The notes beneath the pieces were generated by a model that had not been told where the DNA came from, did no database searches, and worked only from the letters and a program-made list of their open reading frames with translations. Shown here piece after piece: positions 17,469 through 25,168 of a stretch of 47,378 nucleotides of DNA. Positions within the stretch are counted from its first letter, which is position 1; every line of letters starts with the position of its first letter. Source of the DNA: an uncultured Mycolicibacterium sp. (GTDB taxonomy: Bacteria; Actinomycetota; Actinomycetes; Mycobacteriales; Mycobacteriaceae); the NCBI GenBank assembly GCA_945957405.1, contig CAMFLL010000009.1:1-47378 (forward strand). The letters run 5' to 3'. The translations under genes were made by a program, and so were the position numbers.

Positions 17469-18704
17469 ATGTCGTCGACCATTACGGAAGCCATCGAAGC
17501 GATTGCCGCCAAAAAGATGGTGGTTGTCGTGGACAACGAGGACCGCGAGAACGAAGGCGACCTCATCATGGCAGCCGAGCACGCCGACACCGATGCCGTG
17601 GCGTTCTTCCTCGAGCACACCTCCGGCTACCTGTGCGTGTCCATCGACGCGACGCGCGCCCAGGATCTGGCGCTGGAACCGATGGCCCGGAACAACACCG
17701 ACCGGCACCGCACCGCCTACCTCGTCACTGTCGACTACACCCGGGGCACCACAACCGGGATCAGTGCGGGCGATCGCGCCGCGACAGTGCGGGCATTGGC
17801 AGATCCGACGATCGATCCGGATGATCTGTCGCGTCCGGGCCACGTCGTTCCGCTGCAGGCCAAGCCCGGTGGCGTGCTGGAACGCGCCGGCCACACCGAG
17901 GCGGGTGTCGACCTGTGCAAGGCTGCCGGTCTGAGCGGCGCAGCGCTGCTGTGTGAGATCGTGACGCCGGATCGGCGAGACATGATGCGGCGACCGGAAC
18001 TCGAACGATTCGCCGCATCCCACGGCTTGCCGATCATCACGATCGACGCGCTGCGGGCCTGGCGCCGACGCCACGGCGATGCGGTCGAAGCGGCCCCGCA
18101 GGACCCTGTCGTGGTGCGTTCCGGACAGAGCACCCTTCCCACCGAGACCGGCACCTTCCATGCCATTGCCTACAGGTCCGACGAGAGCATCGAACATCTC
18201 GCGCTGGTGATGGGCGACCCCGCGGCCACAGCGGCCCCGCTCGTTCGCGTGCACAGTGAGTGCATCACCGGCGATCTGGTGGGCTCGTTGCGCTGTGACT
18301 GCGGAACCCAATTCCAGGACGCGCTACGCGCCATCGCGGACGCGGGTTCCGGCGTCCTCATCTATCTGCGCGGTCACGAGGGCCGTGGTATCGGACTGGG
18401 CAACAAGCTGCGCGCCTACCAACTGCAGCAGCACGAAGGGCTCGACACCGTCGACGCCAATGTCAGCCTCGGGCTGCCCATCGACAGTCGCAGCTTCGCA
18501 GCCGCCTGCCAGATCCTCGACGACCTCGGGATCGACCAGGTGAGGCTGATGACCAACAACCCCGACAAGATCCACGCGCTTGCCGAGCACGGGATCACCG
18601 TCATCGAGCAGGTGGCTCACAAAGTGATGCCCGGTTACTACAACCGCGACTACCTCACCGCCAAACGCGACCGACTGGGCCACACCCTGGCGCACATCGG
18701 CTGA
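17469..18704 (+). CDS. ribBA: Bifunctional DHBP synthase / GTP cyclohydrolase II
   Basis: A 411-residue riboflavin enzyme. The N-terminal RibB half (about residues 1-205) shows DNEDRENEGDLI, HTSGYLCV and GHTEAGVDLCKAAGL for making 3,4-dihydroxy-2-butanone 4-phosphate. The C-terminal RibA half has the zinc cysteines of HSECITGDLVGSLRCDCGTQ and LRGHEGRGIGL for opening GTP. Both sets of motifs look complete. The ATG at 17469 is preceded by AAGGAG; a longer frame from 17376 lacks one. The gene leads an IclR-linked unit with RidA and SDR genes rather than other rib genes, so it is probably a secondary, inducible copy. Confidence 0.93.
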   Translation: MSSTITEAIEAIAAKKMVVVVDNEDRENEGDLIMAAEHADTDAVAFFLEHTSGYLCVSIDATRAQDLALEPMARNNTDRHRTAYLVTVDYTRGTTTGISAGDRAATVRALADPTIDPDDLSRPGHVVPLQAKPGGVLERAGHTEAGVDLCKAAGLSGAALLCEIVTPDRRDMMRRPELERFAASHGLPIITIDALRAWRRRHGDAVEAAPQDPVVVRSGQSTLPTETGTFHAIAYRSDESIEHLALVMGDPAATAAPLVRVHSECITGDLVGSLRCDCGTQFQDALRAIADAGSGVLIYLRGHEGRGIGLGNKLRAYQLQQHEGLDTVDANVSLGLPIDSRSFAAACQILDDLGIDQVRLMTNNPDKIHALAEHGITVIEQVAHKVMPGYYNRDYLTAKRDRLGHTLAHIG

Positions 18705-18757
18705 GCCGCAACGTTTCACGTCACCACCCGACAGACATCACCGCGAGAGGCGAGACC

Positions 18758-19195
18758 ATGACCAGCACCGCCGAACACATCGTCGAAACCCGTCCGGCCC
18801 CCTTCACCTGGGCCCAGTCGGCTCAGTACAGCCAGGGCGCCAGAGCCGGTGAGCTCGTCTTCACCTCGGGCCAGGCCGGCTACGACGATGATGGCAACCT
18901 GGTGGAGGGCGGGTTCGAAGCCCAGGCCCGGCAGGTGCTGCGCAATATCGAAGCTGTCCTGCAACAGCACGGCGCATCCCTGGCGTCGGTGGTCAAGCTG
19001 ACCGCCTACCTCGGCGACAAAGCATACTTCGAGGCGTTCAAGAAGGTCCGCGGCGAATTCTTCCCGAGCCCGTGGCCCGCCGTCACCGCACTGCAGAACA
19101 ATTTCCTGGTCGAGGGCATGCTCGTCGAGATGGACGCCGTCGCCCTGGCCGGTGCTCGCCGCGTCCACGTCGAGCACACTGAACGTCAGAGCTGA
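18758..19195 (+). CDS. RidA/YjgF-family protein lacking the usual Arg
   Basis: A 145-residue RidA-fold protein. Typical parts are LVFTSGQAGYDDDGNLVEGGFEAQARQ in the first half and LVEMDAVAL near the end. Canonical RidA imine deaminases have PARS/T with an essential Arg; here the segment reads PWPAVTAL, so the Arg is missing. It is thus unlikely to be a standard 2-aminoacrylate deaminase and may act on another unstable product of the pathway. It starts 53 bases after ribBA with GAGAGG upstream and is probably in the same operon. Confidence 0.88.
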   Translation: MTSTAEHIVETRPAPFTWAQSAQYSQGARAGELVFTSGQAGYDDDGNLVEGGFEAQARQVLRNIEAVLQQHGASLASVVKLTAYLGDKAYFEAFKKVRGEFFPSPWPAVTALQNNFLVEGMLVEMDAVALAGARRVHVEHTERQS

Positions 19196-19225
19196 CGAAC
19201 GTCAGAACCGACGGAGGGGAAGTCC

Positions 19226-19963
19226 ATGGACCTGGGATTGTCCGGCAAGGCTTTTGTGGTCACCGGCGCCAGTGAGGGACTGGGTCTGGCGTGTGCGCGG
19301 GAACTGCTGCGGGAAGGCGCCGTGGTCACGGTGTCGTCGCGGTCCGAGGACAAGGTCGCCGATGCAGTGACCGATCTCGACGGCGACTGGGCCGACAAAG
19401 TCGCCGGTATCGCGGCGGACAACGGTGAGCCGGCCGCCGCCGAACAGATCGTGGCCGCTGCGCTGTCGCGGTGGAACAGGTTGGACGGGTTGGTGATCAG
19501 CGTGGGCGGGCCGCCGCCGACCACGGCACTCAGCGCGGCCGACGACGACTGGGAGCGATCGTTTCGGTCGGTGTTCCTGGGGGCGGTGCGACTGATCCGT
19601 GCCGCCGTCCCGGCGATGAGCCAGGGCGGCGCCGTTGTCCTGGTGCTGTCGACGTCCGTGAAATCACCGCTGACCGGACTCGGCATCTCCAACGGGTTGC
19701 GGCCCGGTTTGGCGATGGTGGCCAAGGACATTGCCGACGAGCTGGGCCCGCGTGGCATCCGGGTACTCAGCGTGTTACCCGGCCTGTTCAATACCGCGCG
19801 CGGCGCGAGTGCGTCCCGACGGGAGCTCGACCACATCCCGCTGGGCCGCATCGGCGATCCCGCCGAGTTCGGCCGCGCGGTCGCGTTCCTGGTCTCGCCG
19901 GCAGCGTCGTACATCACCGGTTCCGCGGTCGCGGTGGACGGCGGCGCGCTCCGGGCGCTGTGA
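19226..19963 (+). CDS. Atypical short-chain dehydrogenase lacking YxxxK
   Basis: A 245-residue Rossmann protein with the cofactor motif TGASEGLGLACA, a modified NNAG region (ISVGGPPPTT) and the ending YITGSAVAVDGG. The catalytic Tyr-Lys pair is not present: the region reads GLGISNGLRPGLAM, with Ser-Asn and Arg where YxxxK is expected. Such divergent SDRs form a recognisable subgroup with unproven chemistry. GGAGGGGA precedes the ATG at 19226. It is the third gene of the ribBA-RidA unit, 30 bases after RidA. Confidence 0.87.
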   Translation: MDLGLSGKAFVVTGASEGLGLACARELLREGAVVTVSSRSEDKVADAVTDLDGDWADKVAGIAADNGEPAAAEQIVAAALSRWNRLDGLVISVGGPPPTTALSAADDDWERSFRSVFLGAVRLIRAAVPAMSQGGAVVLVLSTSVKSPLTGLGISNGLRPGLAMVAKDIADELGPRGIRVLSVLPGLFNTARGASASRRELDHIPLGRIGDPAEFGRAVAFLVSPAASYITGSAVAVDGGALRAL

Positions 19964-19982
19964 CGCCGATTACCCTTATCGT

Positions 19983-20249
19983 GTGGGCAGCCAGCGAGTG
20001 CCGGGTGGAGTGGTACACACATTGCCGTCCGATCTGCGCGCGGCACTGATCGCGAACACGACGGCCCTCGATGCGTGGAAGGACATCACTCCCCTGGCCC
20101 GCAACGAGTTCATCTGTTGGGTGGAAGACGCCAAACAGCAGGTCACCCGGGAGCGCCGGATCCGCCGCACGCAGGAGGAGTTGGAGGAGGGTCAGCGCCG
20201 CCCCTGCTGCTGGCCAGGGTGCAAACACCGCGAGCGCACCGGCAAGTAG
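19983..20249 (+). CDS. YdeI/OmpD-associated family protein (short)
   Basis: An 88-residue protein with the helical block LPSDLRAALIANTTALDAW followed by ITPLARNEFICWV and a charged tail of the type ERRIRRTQEEL. This is the C-terminal YdeI/OmpD-associated domain. The tail ends with cysteines in CCWPGCKHRE, possibly a small metal site. GTG at 19983 is chosen because TACCCT (19971-19976) ends seven bases before it, fitting a leaderless transcript; no ribosome site is visible. Function is not established. Confidence 0.7.
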   Translation: MGSQRVPGGVVHTLPSDLRAALIANTTALDAWKDITPLARNEFICWVEDAKQQVTRERRIRRTQEELEEGQRRPCCWPGCKHRERTGK

Positions 20250-20252
20250 AGT

Positions 20253-20552
20253 TCACGCCGCCGAGCCCCAATTGGTGGCGCCGATGACCCGCGCATCGAT
20301 CACCCGGGTGACGCGGCCCAATCGGTCCTGCGATCGGCGCAGAATCCGGGCCAACTGCCGGTCGTCGTCCGGGTCGGCTGCGATGGCGAACACCTGGTCG
20401 GTCGCAAATCCGTGCACGATCCGGGTCAGCTCGCTGGGGTGCCTGCTGGTCACCACGACGCGGTGGCCCGATCCGAGCAGTTCGAGAGCCAACCGGTACC
20501 CCGCGTCGAGATCGGCGTGGGTGATCAGGGTGACCGGCGTGTCTCGACTCAT
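20253..20552 (-). CDS. Small Rossmann-like protein, possible SDR remnant
   Basis: A 99-residue protein resembling the first half of a short-chain dehydrogenase. It has a beta strand PVTLITHAD, a helix, VVVTSRHPSELTRIV, and alternating strands to the end. The glycine-rich cofactor loop is not recognisable and the catalytic half is absent. It may be a truncated SDR or an independent small protein. The ATG at 20552 is preferred over a TTG at 20564. It ends 3 bases from the YdeI-like gene, tail to tail. Confidence 0.5.
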   Translation of the reverse strand: MSRDTPVTLITHADLDAGYRLALELLGSGHRVVVTSRHPSELTRIVHGFATDQVFAIAADPDDDRQLARILRRSQDRLGRVTRVIDARVIGATNWGSAA

Positions 20553-20598
20553 GTCCCCACTCAACCGCCGGCGGCTGGGCGCCCGCTGTGGTCAGCGT

Positions 20599-20652
20599 GT
20601 GGAGTTGATCGGCGCCTCGGGCAGCCGGGCAGCCGAGCAATGTCAACTCCAC
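20599..20652. repeat. 10-bp inverted repeat in divergent intergenic region
   Basis: GTGGAGTTGA (20599-20608) pairs perfectly with TCAACTCCAC (20643-20652) across 34 bases that contain two copies of GGGCAGCC. It lies in the 256-base gap between a divergent pair of genes. It could be an operator pair or an RNA hairpin in the leader of the minus-strand gene. No T-run is present. Confidence 0.4.
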
Positions 20653-20736
20653 CGTGCGTAAGCTCAGCGAGTGGCCTGGTGACACGCACCGTCGACCAGC
20701 GGTCCGGCAAACCTGAGCAAACCGATGTTGAAATAC

Positions 20737-20760
20737 TCACCAAGGCAACATCTTTGGTGA
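20737..20760. promoter_or_regulatory. Inverted repeat upstream of MsAcT-like gene
   Basis: TCACCAA-N10-TTGGTGA is a perfect 7-bp dyad 49 bases upstream of the ATG at 20809. Position and symmetry suggest an operator for the acyltransferase gene. No regulator is adjacent. Confidence 0.45.
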
Positions 20761-20808
20761 AAGATCTCGCGACGATGTATGAGTGACGATGCGTTAGAAC
20801 GGAGTTCC

Positions 20809-21468
20809 ATGAGCGACACCCGAATCCTGTGCTTTGGCGATTCACTGACCTGGGGGTGGGTTCCCGATGCCGAAGGCGCACCCACCGAGCGGTTCGCCCG
20901 GGACCAACGCTGGACCGGTGTCCTGGCCGACGAACTGGGCGACGGCTACGTCATCATCGAGGAGGGGCTGAGCGCCCGAACCACCACCGCCGAGGACCCG
21001 ACCGACCCTCGACTCAATGGGTCGAAGTACCTGCCGTCCAGCCTGGCGAGCCATCTGCCACTGGATCTCGTGATCATCATGCTGGGCACCAACGACACCA
21101 AGGCCTACTTCAACCGGACCCCACTCGACATCGCGCTGGGCATGTCGGTACTGGTGACTCAGGTGCTCACCAGTGGTGGCGGAGTGGGCACCGTGTATCC
21201 GGCACCCAAGGTCCTGGTCGTTGCGCCACCGCCCCTGGCACCACTACCCCATCCCTGGTTCCAGTTGATCTTCGACGGCGGTCACGCGAAGAGCGCCGCC
21301 CTGCCCGAGGTGTACTCGGCCATGGCGTCGTTCGTGAAAGTGCCGTTCTTCGACGCGGGTTCGGTGATCTCGACCGACGGCGTCGACGGTATCCACTTCA
21401 CCGAGCAGAACAACCGCGACCTCGGTGTCGCCCTGGCACAGCAGGTGCGTACCGTGCTGGCCGGCTGA
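20809..21468 (+). CDS. SGNH esterase/acyltransferase, MsAcT homologue
   Basis: A 219-residue SGNH-hydrolase that appears orthologous to the M. smegmatis acyltransferase MsAcT, an octameric enzyme known for transferring acyl groups to alcohols in water. The catalytic triad is visible as Ser12 (FGDSLTWGW), Asp193 and His196 (DGIHFTE), each one position later than the Ser11/Asp192/His195 of MsAcT. The oxyanion Asn lies in MLGTNDTKAYF. GGAG lies just upstream of the ATG at 20809; an upstream in-frame ATG at 20779 is less likely. The natural substrate is unknown. No secretion signal is seen, so it is probably cytosolic. Confidence 0.93.
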   Translation: MSDTRILCFGDSLTWGWVPDAEGAPTERFARDQRWTGVLADELGDGYVIIEEGLSARTTTAEDPTDPRLNGSKYLPSSLASHLPLDLVIIMLGTNDTKAYFNRTPLDIALGMSVLVTQVLTSGGGVGTVYPAPKVLVVAPPPLAPLPHPWFQLIFDGGHAKSAALPEVYSAMASFVKVPFFDAGSVISTDGVDGIHFTEQNNRDLGVALAQQVRTVLAG

Positions 21469-22704
21469 CTACCGGGTGAGCGATCTGGGCCGGCACACCA
21501 CTGCGGTGATCGCCACGACGGCCGCGCTGATGACAAACGCGGCGTGCACCGACACCAGGTCGGCCGCGCCGCCGAGGAGCGCCGCCGCCAGGGGTCGTGA
21601 ACCCACGAAGCCGACGATCCACAGCGCCATGATCCGGCCCCGCAATTCCTGCGGCGCCCGTTCCTGCACGACGGTGCTCAGGCAGGTCATCGCTGTGCCG
21701 AAACCCATTCCGGCGATGAAGAATCCCACCACCACCAGCCAGACGGTCGACGCCACCACCAGCAACCCGCTACCGACGGTCAGCAGACACAGTCCGACCG
21801 ACGCGGCCCGCGCGGCCTGCACTCGACCACCCAGGGTGGCCAGCACCGCGATGCCGACTGCCGCGCCGACACCGAACGCCGTGGCGAGTTGACCGACGAG
21901 GTCGGTGCCGCCGCCGACATCCGCGGCCATCGACGGAGCCAGCGTGATCGAGGGATCCGAGGCGAAGCCGACAGCGGCCACGGCGAGCAGCGCAAGGCGC
22001 AGCGGGCGATCCTGCCAGGCATAGCGCAGCGCGGTGCGGACCCGATAGTCGGTGCCCGACTTGGGTTTCTCTGGCGCCGGAAACTTCACCAGGGCGAGGA
22101 CGAGCACGAAAACCAGGTTCAGGGAGGCGCTGGTGATGAACGCGGCCGCGGGGCTCAGTTGGACCGCCATGAAGGCGCCGACGGCGGGTCCGATCATCCG
22201 GCCGAACGTCATCGGCACCGAGTTCAAGGCCATGGCTGTCGGCAGTTCGCCGTCGCGGATCAGACTCGGCACGATCGACTGCATTGCCGGACCGCCGATG
22301 ACGAAGCCGATGCCGACCAGTAAGGAGCCGGCCAGGACCGCGGCGGTGATTTGAGCACTGTCCGCATTGGGCATGCACAGCAGCAAGACCGCGATGGACA
22401 CCGAACCGACAGCGCACATGAAACGGCCGAGCAGGATCTGGCGAACCGGGTTGCCGGTATCGGCCCATTTCCCGCTGGTCGGGCTGAAGAGCAACTGCGG
22501 TCCGAACTGCACCACCCCGACCAGACCCACCATCAAGGCCGACCCCGTCGCATCGTGAATGACCACCGCAGCGACCAGGCTGTGCGTCCACACGCCGACG
22601 ACGGCGAACATCTTGCCCCAGAAGAGCCCACCGAACATGCGGTCGAACATGAGTGGGAGCGCCCCGCGGGGGCGGGTGACTGGAAGCTGGGCGCTGACCG
22701 TCAT
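21469..22704 (-). CDS. MFS efflux transporter
   Basis: A 411-residue membrane protein with about 12 hydrophobic segments. The loop after segment 2 reads SGKWADTGNP, an MFS motif-A-like position, and an internal loop reads APEKPKSGTDYRVRTALRYAW, as in EntS/TMS-type exporters. Its ATG overlaps the stop of the MarR gene (ATGA), so the two are co-transcribed and translationally coupled. It is probably a drug or metabolite exporter de-repressed through MarR. Confidence 0.88.
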   Translation of the reverse strand: MTVSAQLPVTRPRGALPLMFDRMFGGLFWGKMFAVVGVWTHSLVAAVVIHDATGSALMVGLVGVVQFGPQLLFSPTSGKWADTGNPVRQILLGRFMCAVGSVSIAVLLLCMPNADSAQITAAVLAGSLLVGIGFVIGGPAMQSIVPSLIRDGELPTAMALNSVPMTFGRMIGPAVGAFMAVQLSPAAAFITSASLNLVFVLVLALVKFPAPEKPKSGTDYRVRTALRYAWQDRPLRLALLAVAAVGFASDPSITLAPSMAADVGGGTDLVGQLATAFGVGAAVGIAVLATLGGRVQAARAASVGLCLLTVGSGLLVVASTVWLVVVGFFIAGMGFGTAMTCLSTVVQERAPQELRGRIMALWIVGFVGSRPLAAALLGGAADLVSVHAAFVISAAVVAITAVVCRPRSLTR

Positions 22705-23159
22705 GCGCCCACGCCCTTTTCGAGATCGGTGACAAGCCGCTCGAGGAGTTCGATCAAGGTGTCGACATCGCTGTGCGGCCAGTGCGCGATGGCCTCGGTG
22801 AACATCTCGTGGCGCCGCGCCGTGACCTGCTCGAGCTCTTTGCGCCCCACATCAGTCAGCGTGAGTTCGCACCGCCGATGATCCCCCGGTGCCGACGACT
22901 TGCTCAGCAACCCGGCGGCGACGACGCCGGCCACGGTGCGGCTCGCGGTCGAATGTTCCACTGCCATGTAGTCGGCGACGTCACGGACTGATGCCCCCGC
23001 CCCCGATTTGTCGGCCTGCTCCACTGCACGCAGCGCGCGCAGGGTGGACAACGTGGTACCGGAGACGGCAAGCAATCGGCGTCGCCAGGCGGGTCGCTGA
23101 CGGACATGACGGATCTGGGTCAGCAGATCATCGAGGTGTTCATAGCGCGACTCCGGCAT
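22701..23159 (-). CDS. MarR-family repressor of adjacent MFS pump
   Basis: A 152-residue winged-helix protein. The DNA-binding part includes SVRDVADYMAVEHSTASRTVAGVVAAGLL and the wing SSAPGDHRRCELTLTDVG. The start at 23159 is chosen because an 8-bp dyad lies directly before it. The frame stays open to 24065, but that extension runs antisense to lysE. It overlaps the MFS gene by four bases. It probably represses its own operon by binding the dyad. Confidence 0.9.
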   Translation of the reverse strand: MPESRYEHLDDLLTQIRHVRQRPAWRRRLLAVSGTTLSTLRALRAVEQADKSGAGASVRDVADYMAVEHSTASRTVAGVVAAGLLSKSSAPGDHRRCELTLTDVGRKELEQVTARRHEMFTEAIAHWPHSDVDTLIELLERLVTDLEKGVGA

Positions 23160-23163
23160 TTTT

Positions 23164-23184
23164 ATATGTATAGCACATACATAT
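23164..23184. promoter_or_regulatory. MarR operator palindrome
   Basis: ATATGTAT-N5-ATACATAT, with perfect 8-bp arms, begins five bases upstream of the marR ATG. It would overlap the promoter, so bound MarR would block initiation. Confidence 0.65.
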
Positions 23185-23195
23185 TTCGAGCCGAA

Positions 23196-23238
23196 GTGTG
23201 GGGCACGCGCACTCGGGGGGTGGGCGCGTGCCCCACAC
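23196..23238. repeat. Strong 15-bp GC hairpin between marR and lysE
   Basis: The arm 23196-23210 (core GGGGCACGCGC) is the exact reverse complement of 23224-23238, with a 13-base loop. It is the strongest hairpin I found. It lies upstream of the divergent marR and lysE starts and has no T-run. It cannot be a normal terminator for either gene. It could be a transcriptional insulator or a binding site. A weaker stem TGATGGGG/CCCCATCA flanks it at 23259-23317. Confidence 0.55.
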
Positions 23239-23408
23239 CATCCGAAGGTATCGAGCTTTGATGGGGACCAGCACTGCGTGCGATGTGCACTGGATATGAA
23301 CTGGCGGGCCCCCATCACCCGCGTGTCACCTGCTGTCATTAGAATCACTAATGCAGCCCAATAATATTTAGCTGTACTGAAGTACCGGGCGTACCTACCG
23401 TAAACGTC

Positions 23409-24017
23409 ATGAGTCCGCTGCTGATGGTCTTCGCGACCGGTTTCCTGACCTCGATGACGTTGATCGCCGCCATCGGCGCGCAGAACGCCTTCGTGCTGCG
23501 CCAGGGCATCCGCCGCGAGCACGTCATGCCGGTCGTGGCGGTGTGCGCGGTGTCGGATCTCGTCCTGATCGCAGCTGGTATCGCCGGGTTCGGTGCCATC
23601 GTCGCCGCCCACCCCAACGTCACCACGGTCGCCAAGATCGGCGGTGCGGCATTCCTCATCGGTTACGGCGTGCTGGCCGCCCGGCGCGCCTTCAAACCGG
23701 GCACTCTCACCGCGTCCGAAACTGCGCCGGCCCGCCTCACCGGTGTCCTGGCGACGTGCCTGGCGCTGACGTTCCTCAATCCGCACGTCTACCTCGACAC
23801 CGTCGTGCTGCTCGGCGCGCTGGCCAACGAACACCGCGACAACCGGTGGCTGTTCGGTATCGGCGCCGTGACGGCCAGCGTCGTCTGGTTCACCACCCTC
23901 GGCTTCGGCGCCACCAAACTGTCGGGGCTGTTCTCCAAGCCGATGACCTGGCGGATCCTCGACGGCGTCATCGCCGTGACGATGATGGCGCTCGGCGCGT
24001 ACCTCGCGCTGTCCTAG
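23409..24017 (+). CDS. lysE: LysE/ArgO-type amino-acid exporter
   Basis: A 202-residue membrane protein with about six hydrophobic segments. Family hallmarks are [19 protein letters not shown] in the first segment and [12 protein letters not shown] near residue 125. Proteins of this type export lysine, arginine or related basic amino acids. No LysG/ArgP-type regulator is adjacent. No ribosome site precedes the ATG; TACCGT (23396-23401) ends eight bases before it, suggesting a leaderless mRNA. Confidence 0.92.
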   Translation: MSPLLMVFATGFLTSMTLIAAIGAQNAFVLRQGIRREHVMPVVAVCAVSDLVLIAAGIAGFGAIVAAHPNVTTVAKIGGAAFLIGYGVLAARRAFKPGTLTASETAPARLTGVLATCLALTFLNPHVYLDTVVLLGALANEHRDNRWLFGIGAVTASVVWFTTLGFGATKLSGLFSKPMTWRILDGVIAVTMMALGAYLALS

Positions 24018-24210
24018 CCGCCGACACTGCAATTCGAGTACACATCGCGCGAGTGACCCCGACACAACCTCCAGTCTCGGCGCGCAGACAGATACCGGAC
24101 AATCGTTGAACTGTTGGCTTTACAGATCGTAGGGACGAAACCCGTTGCCATCCGCACCGTTAGCGGCCAGTCTTCGATGAAGGCTCCATTGACCGGTCGG
24201 AAGGAATCCC

Positions 24211-25149
24211 ATGCGCGACGTCGAGCTGACCGTCGAACACGGTGAGATGCAGTGGTCGGCGGGCACCACGTGGTGGCGCGCAACGCGGCCGTTGACTCCC
24301 CCGGCGTCGAAACGCACTCCGGTCGTGGCGATTCACGGTGGCCCGGGTTTCACGCACGACTACATCCGGGCGTTCAGCGAGCTTGCCGCGGATGGCCGCA
24401 CCGTCTACCACTACGACCAGATCGGCGGCGGGCGCTCCACGCATTTCGACGCCGGCAATGTGCCGGCACTGGACGACGAACTCTTCGAGACCGAACTTCG
24501 CCAGCTCGTCGATCACCTTGGTATCTCTGATGATTTCGCCCTGGTCGGCAATTCGTGGGGCGGCATGCTCGCCGCGCAGTTCGCCACCACCCGGCCCGCG
24601 GGCCTGCGCTGTGTGGTGATCTCGAATTCGCCTGCCAGTATCCCACTGTGGGTGGCGGGCATCGCCGAACTCCGGGAAGAAGCGGCGCCTGAAGTGCGGG
24701 ACGTGCTCGCGCACCACGAAGACGCCGGGACGACGGACTCCGCCGAGTACATCGCGGCGATGGACGTCTTCAACCGCGAGCATCTGTGCCGCGCCGTTCC
24801 GTGGCCGGACGACCTGTGGGTGTCGTTCGCCTACATCGACCGCGACCCGACCGTGTACCGGGTCACGCTCGGCCCGACCGATCACGTCATCGTGGGCACC
24901 TTCAAGGACTGGGACATCACCGACCGACTCGGGGACATCACGGTGCCGGCGCTGGTCATCCGCGGCAGGCATGACGAGGCGACGGAGTCGGCAGTGAAGC
25001 CGTTCGTCGAGCTCATCCCCGACGCAACCGCTGTCACGTTCGAGCAGTCGAGCCATACCCCGCACTTGGAGGAGCCCGTCGACTTCTTCCGGGTGGTCGG
25101 CAACTTCCTCCGCAGCCACGACTGGCCATTTCGCGCCGCAGTGCGGTAA
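24211..25149 (+). CDS. Alpha/beta hydrolase, proline iminopeptidase-like
   Basis: A 312-residue hydrolase. It shows the oxyanion motif HGGPGFTHDY, DQIGGGRS, the nucleophile Ser115 in GNSWGG, an acid in RGRHDEATE, and the base His in SSHTPHLEEP. These are the features of prolyl aminopeptidases (S33), which remove N-terminal proline from peptides, although related members are amidases or lactonases. GGAAGGA precedes the ATG. It is followed after 19 bases by a LysR gene on the same strand. The 193-base gap before it shows no gene. Confidence 0.88.
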   Translation: MRDVELTVEHGEMQWSAGTTWWRATRPLTPPASKRTPVVAIHGGPGFTHDYIRAFSELAADGRTVYHYDQIGGGRSTHFDAGNVPALDDELFETELRQLVDHLGISDDFALVGNSWGGMLAAQFATTRPAGLRCVVISNSPASIPLWVAGIAELREEAAPEVRDVLAHHEDAGTTDSAEYIAAMDVFNREHLCRAVPWPDDLWVSFAYIDRDPTVYRVTLGPTDHVIVGTFKDWDITDRLGDITVPALVIRGRHDEATESAVKPFVELIPDATAVTFEQSSHTPHLEEPVDFFRVVGNFLRSHDWPFRAAVR

Positions 25150-25168
25150 TCGGACTAAAGTGTCTGCG

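Noticed and set aside
23185..23408. Lysine riboswitch or attenuator before lysE
   Set aside because: Stems are present, but the likely promoter TACCGT lies directly before the lysE ATG, so the stems would not be in the mRNA. No lysine-riboswitch core was recognised.
23160..24065. Long N-terminal extension of the MarR protein
   Set aside because: The extension runs antisense to lysE and through the operator and hairpin; the MarR domain starts at the ATG at 23159.
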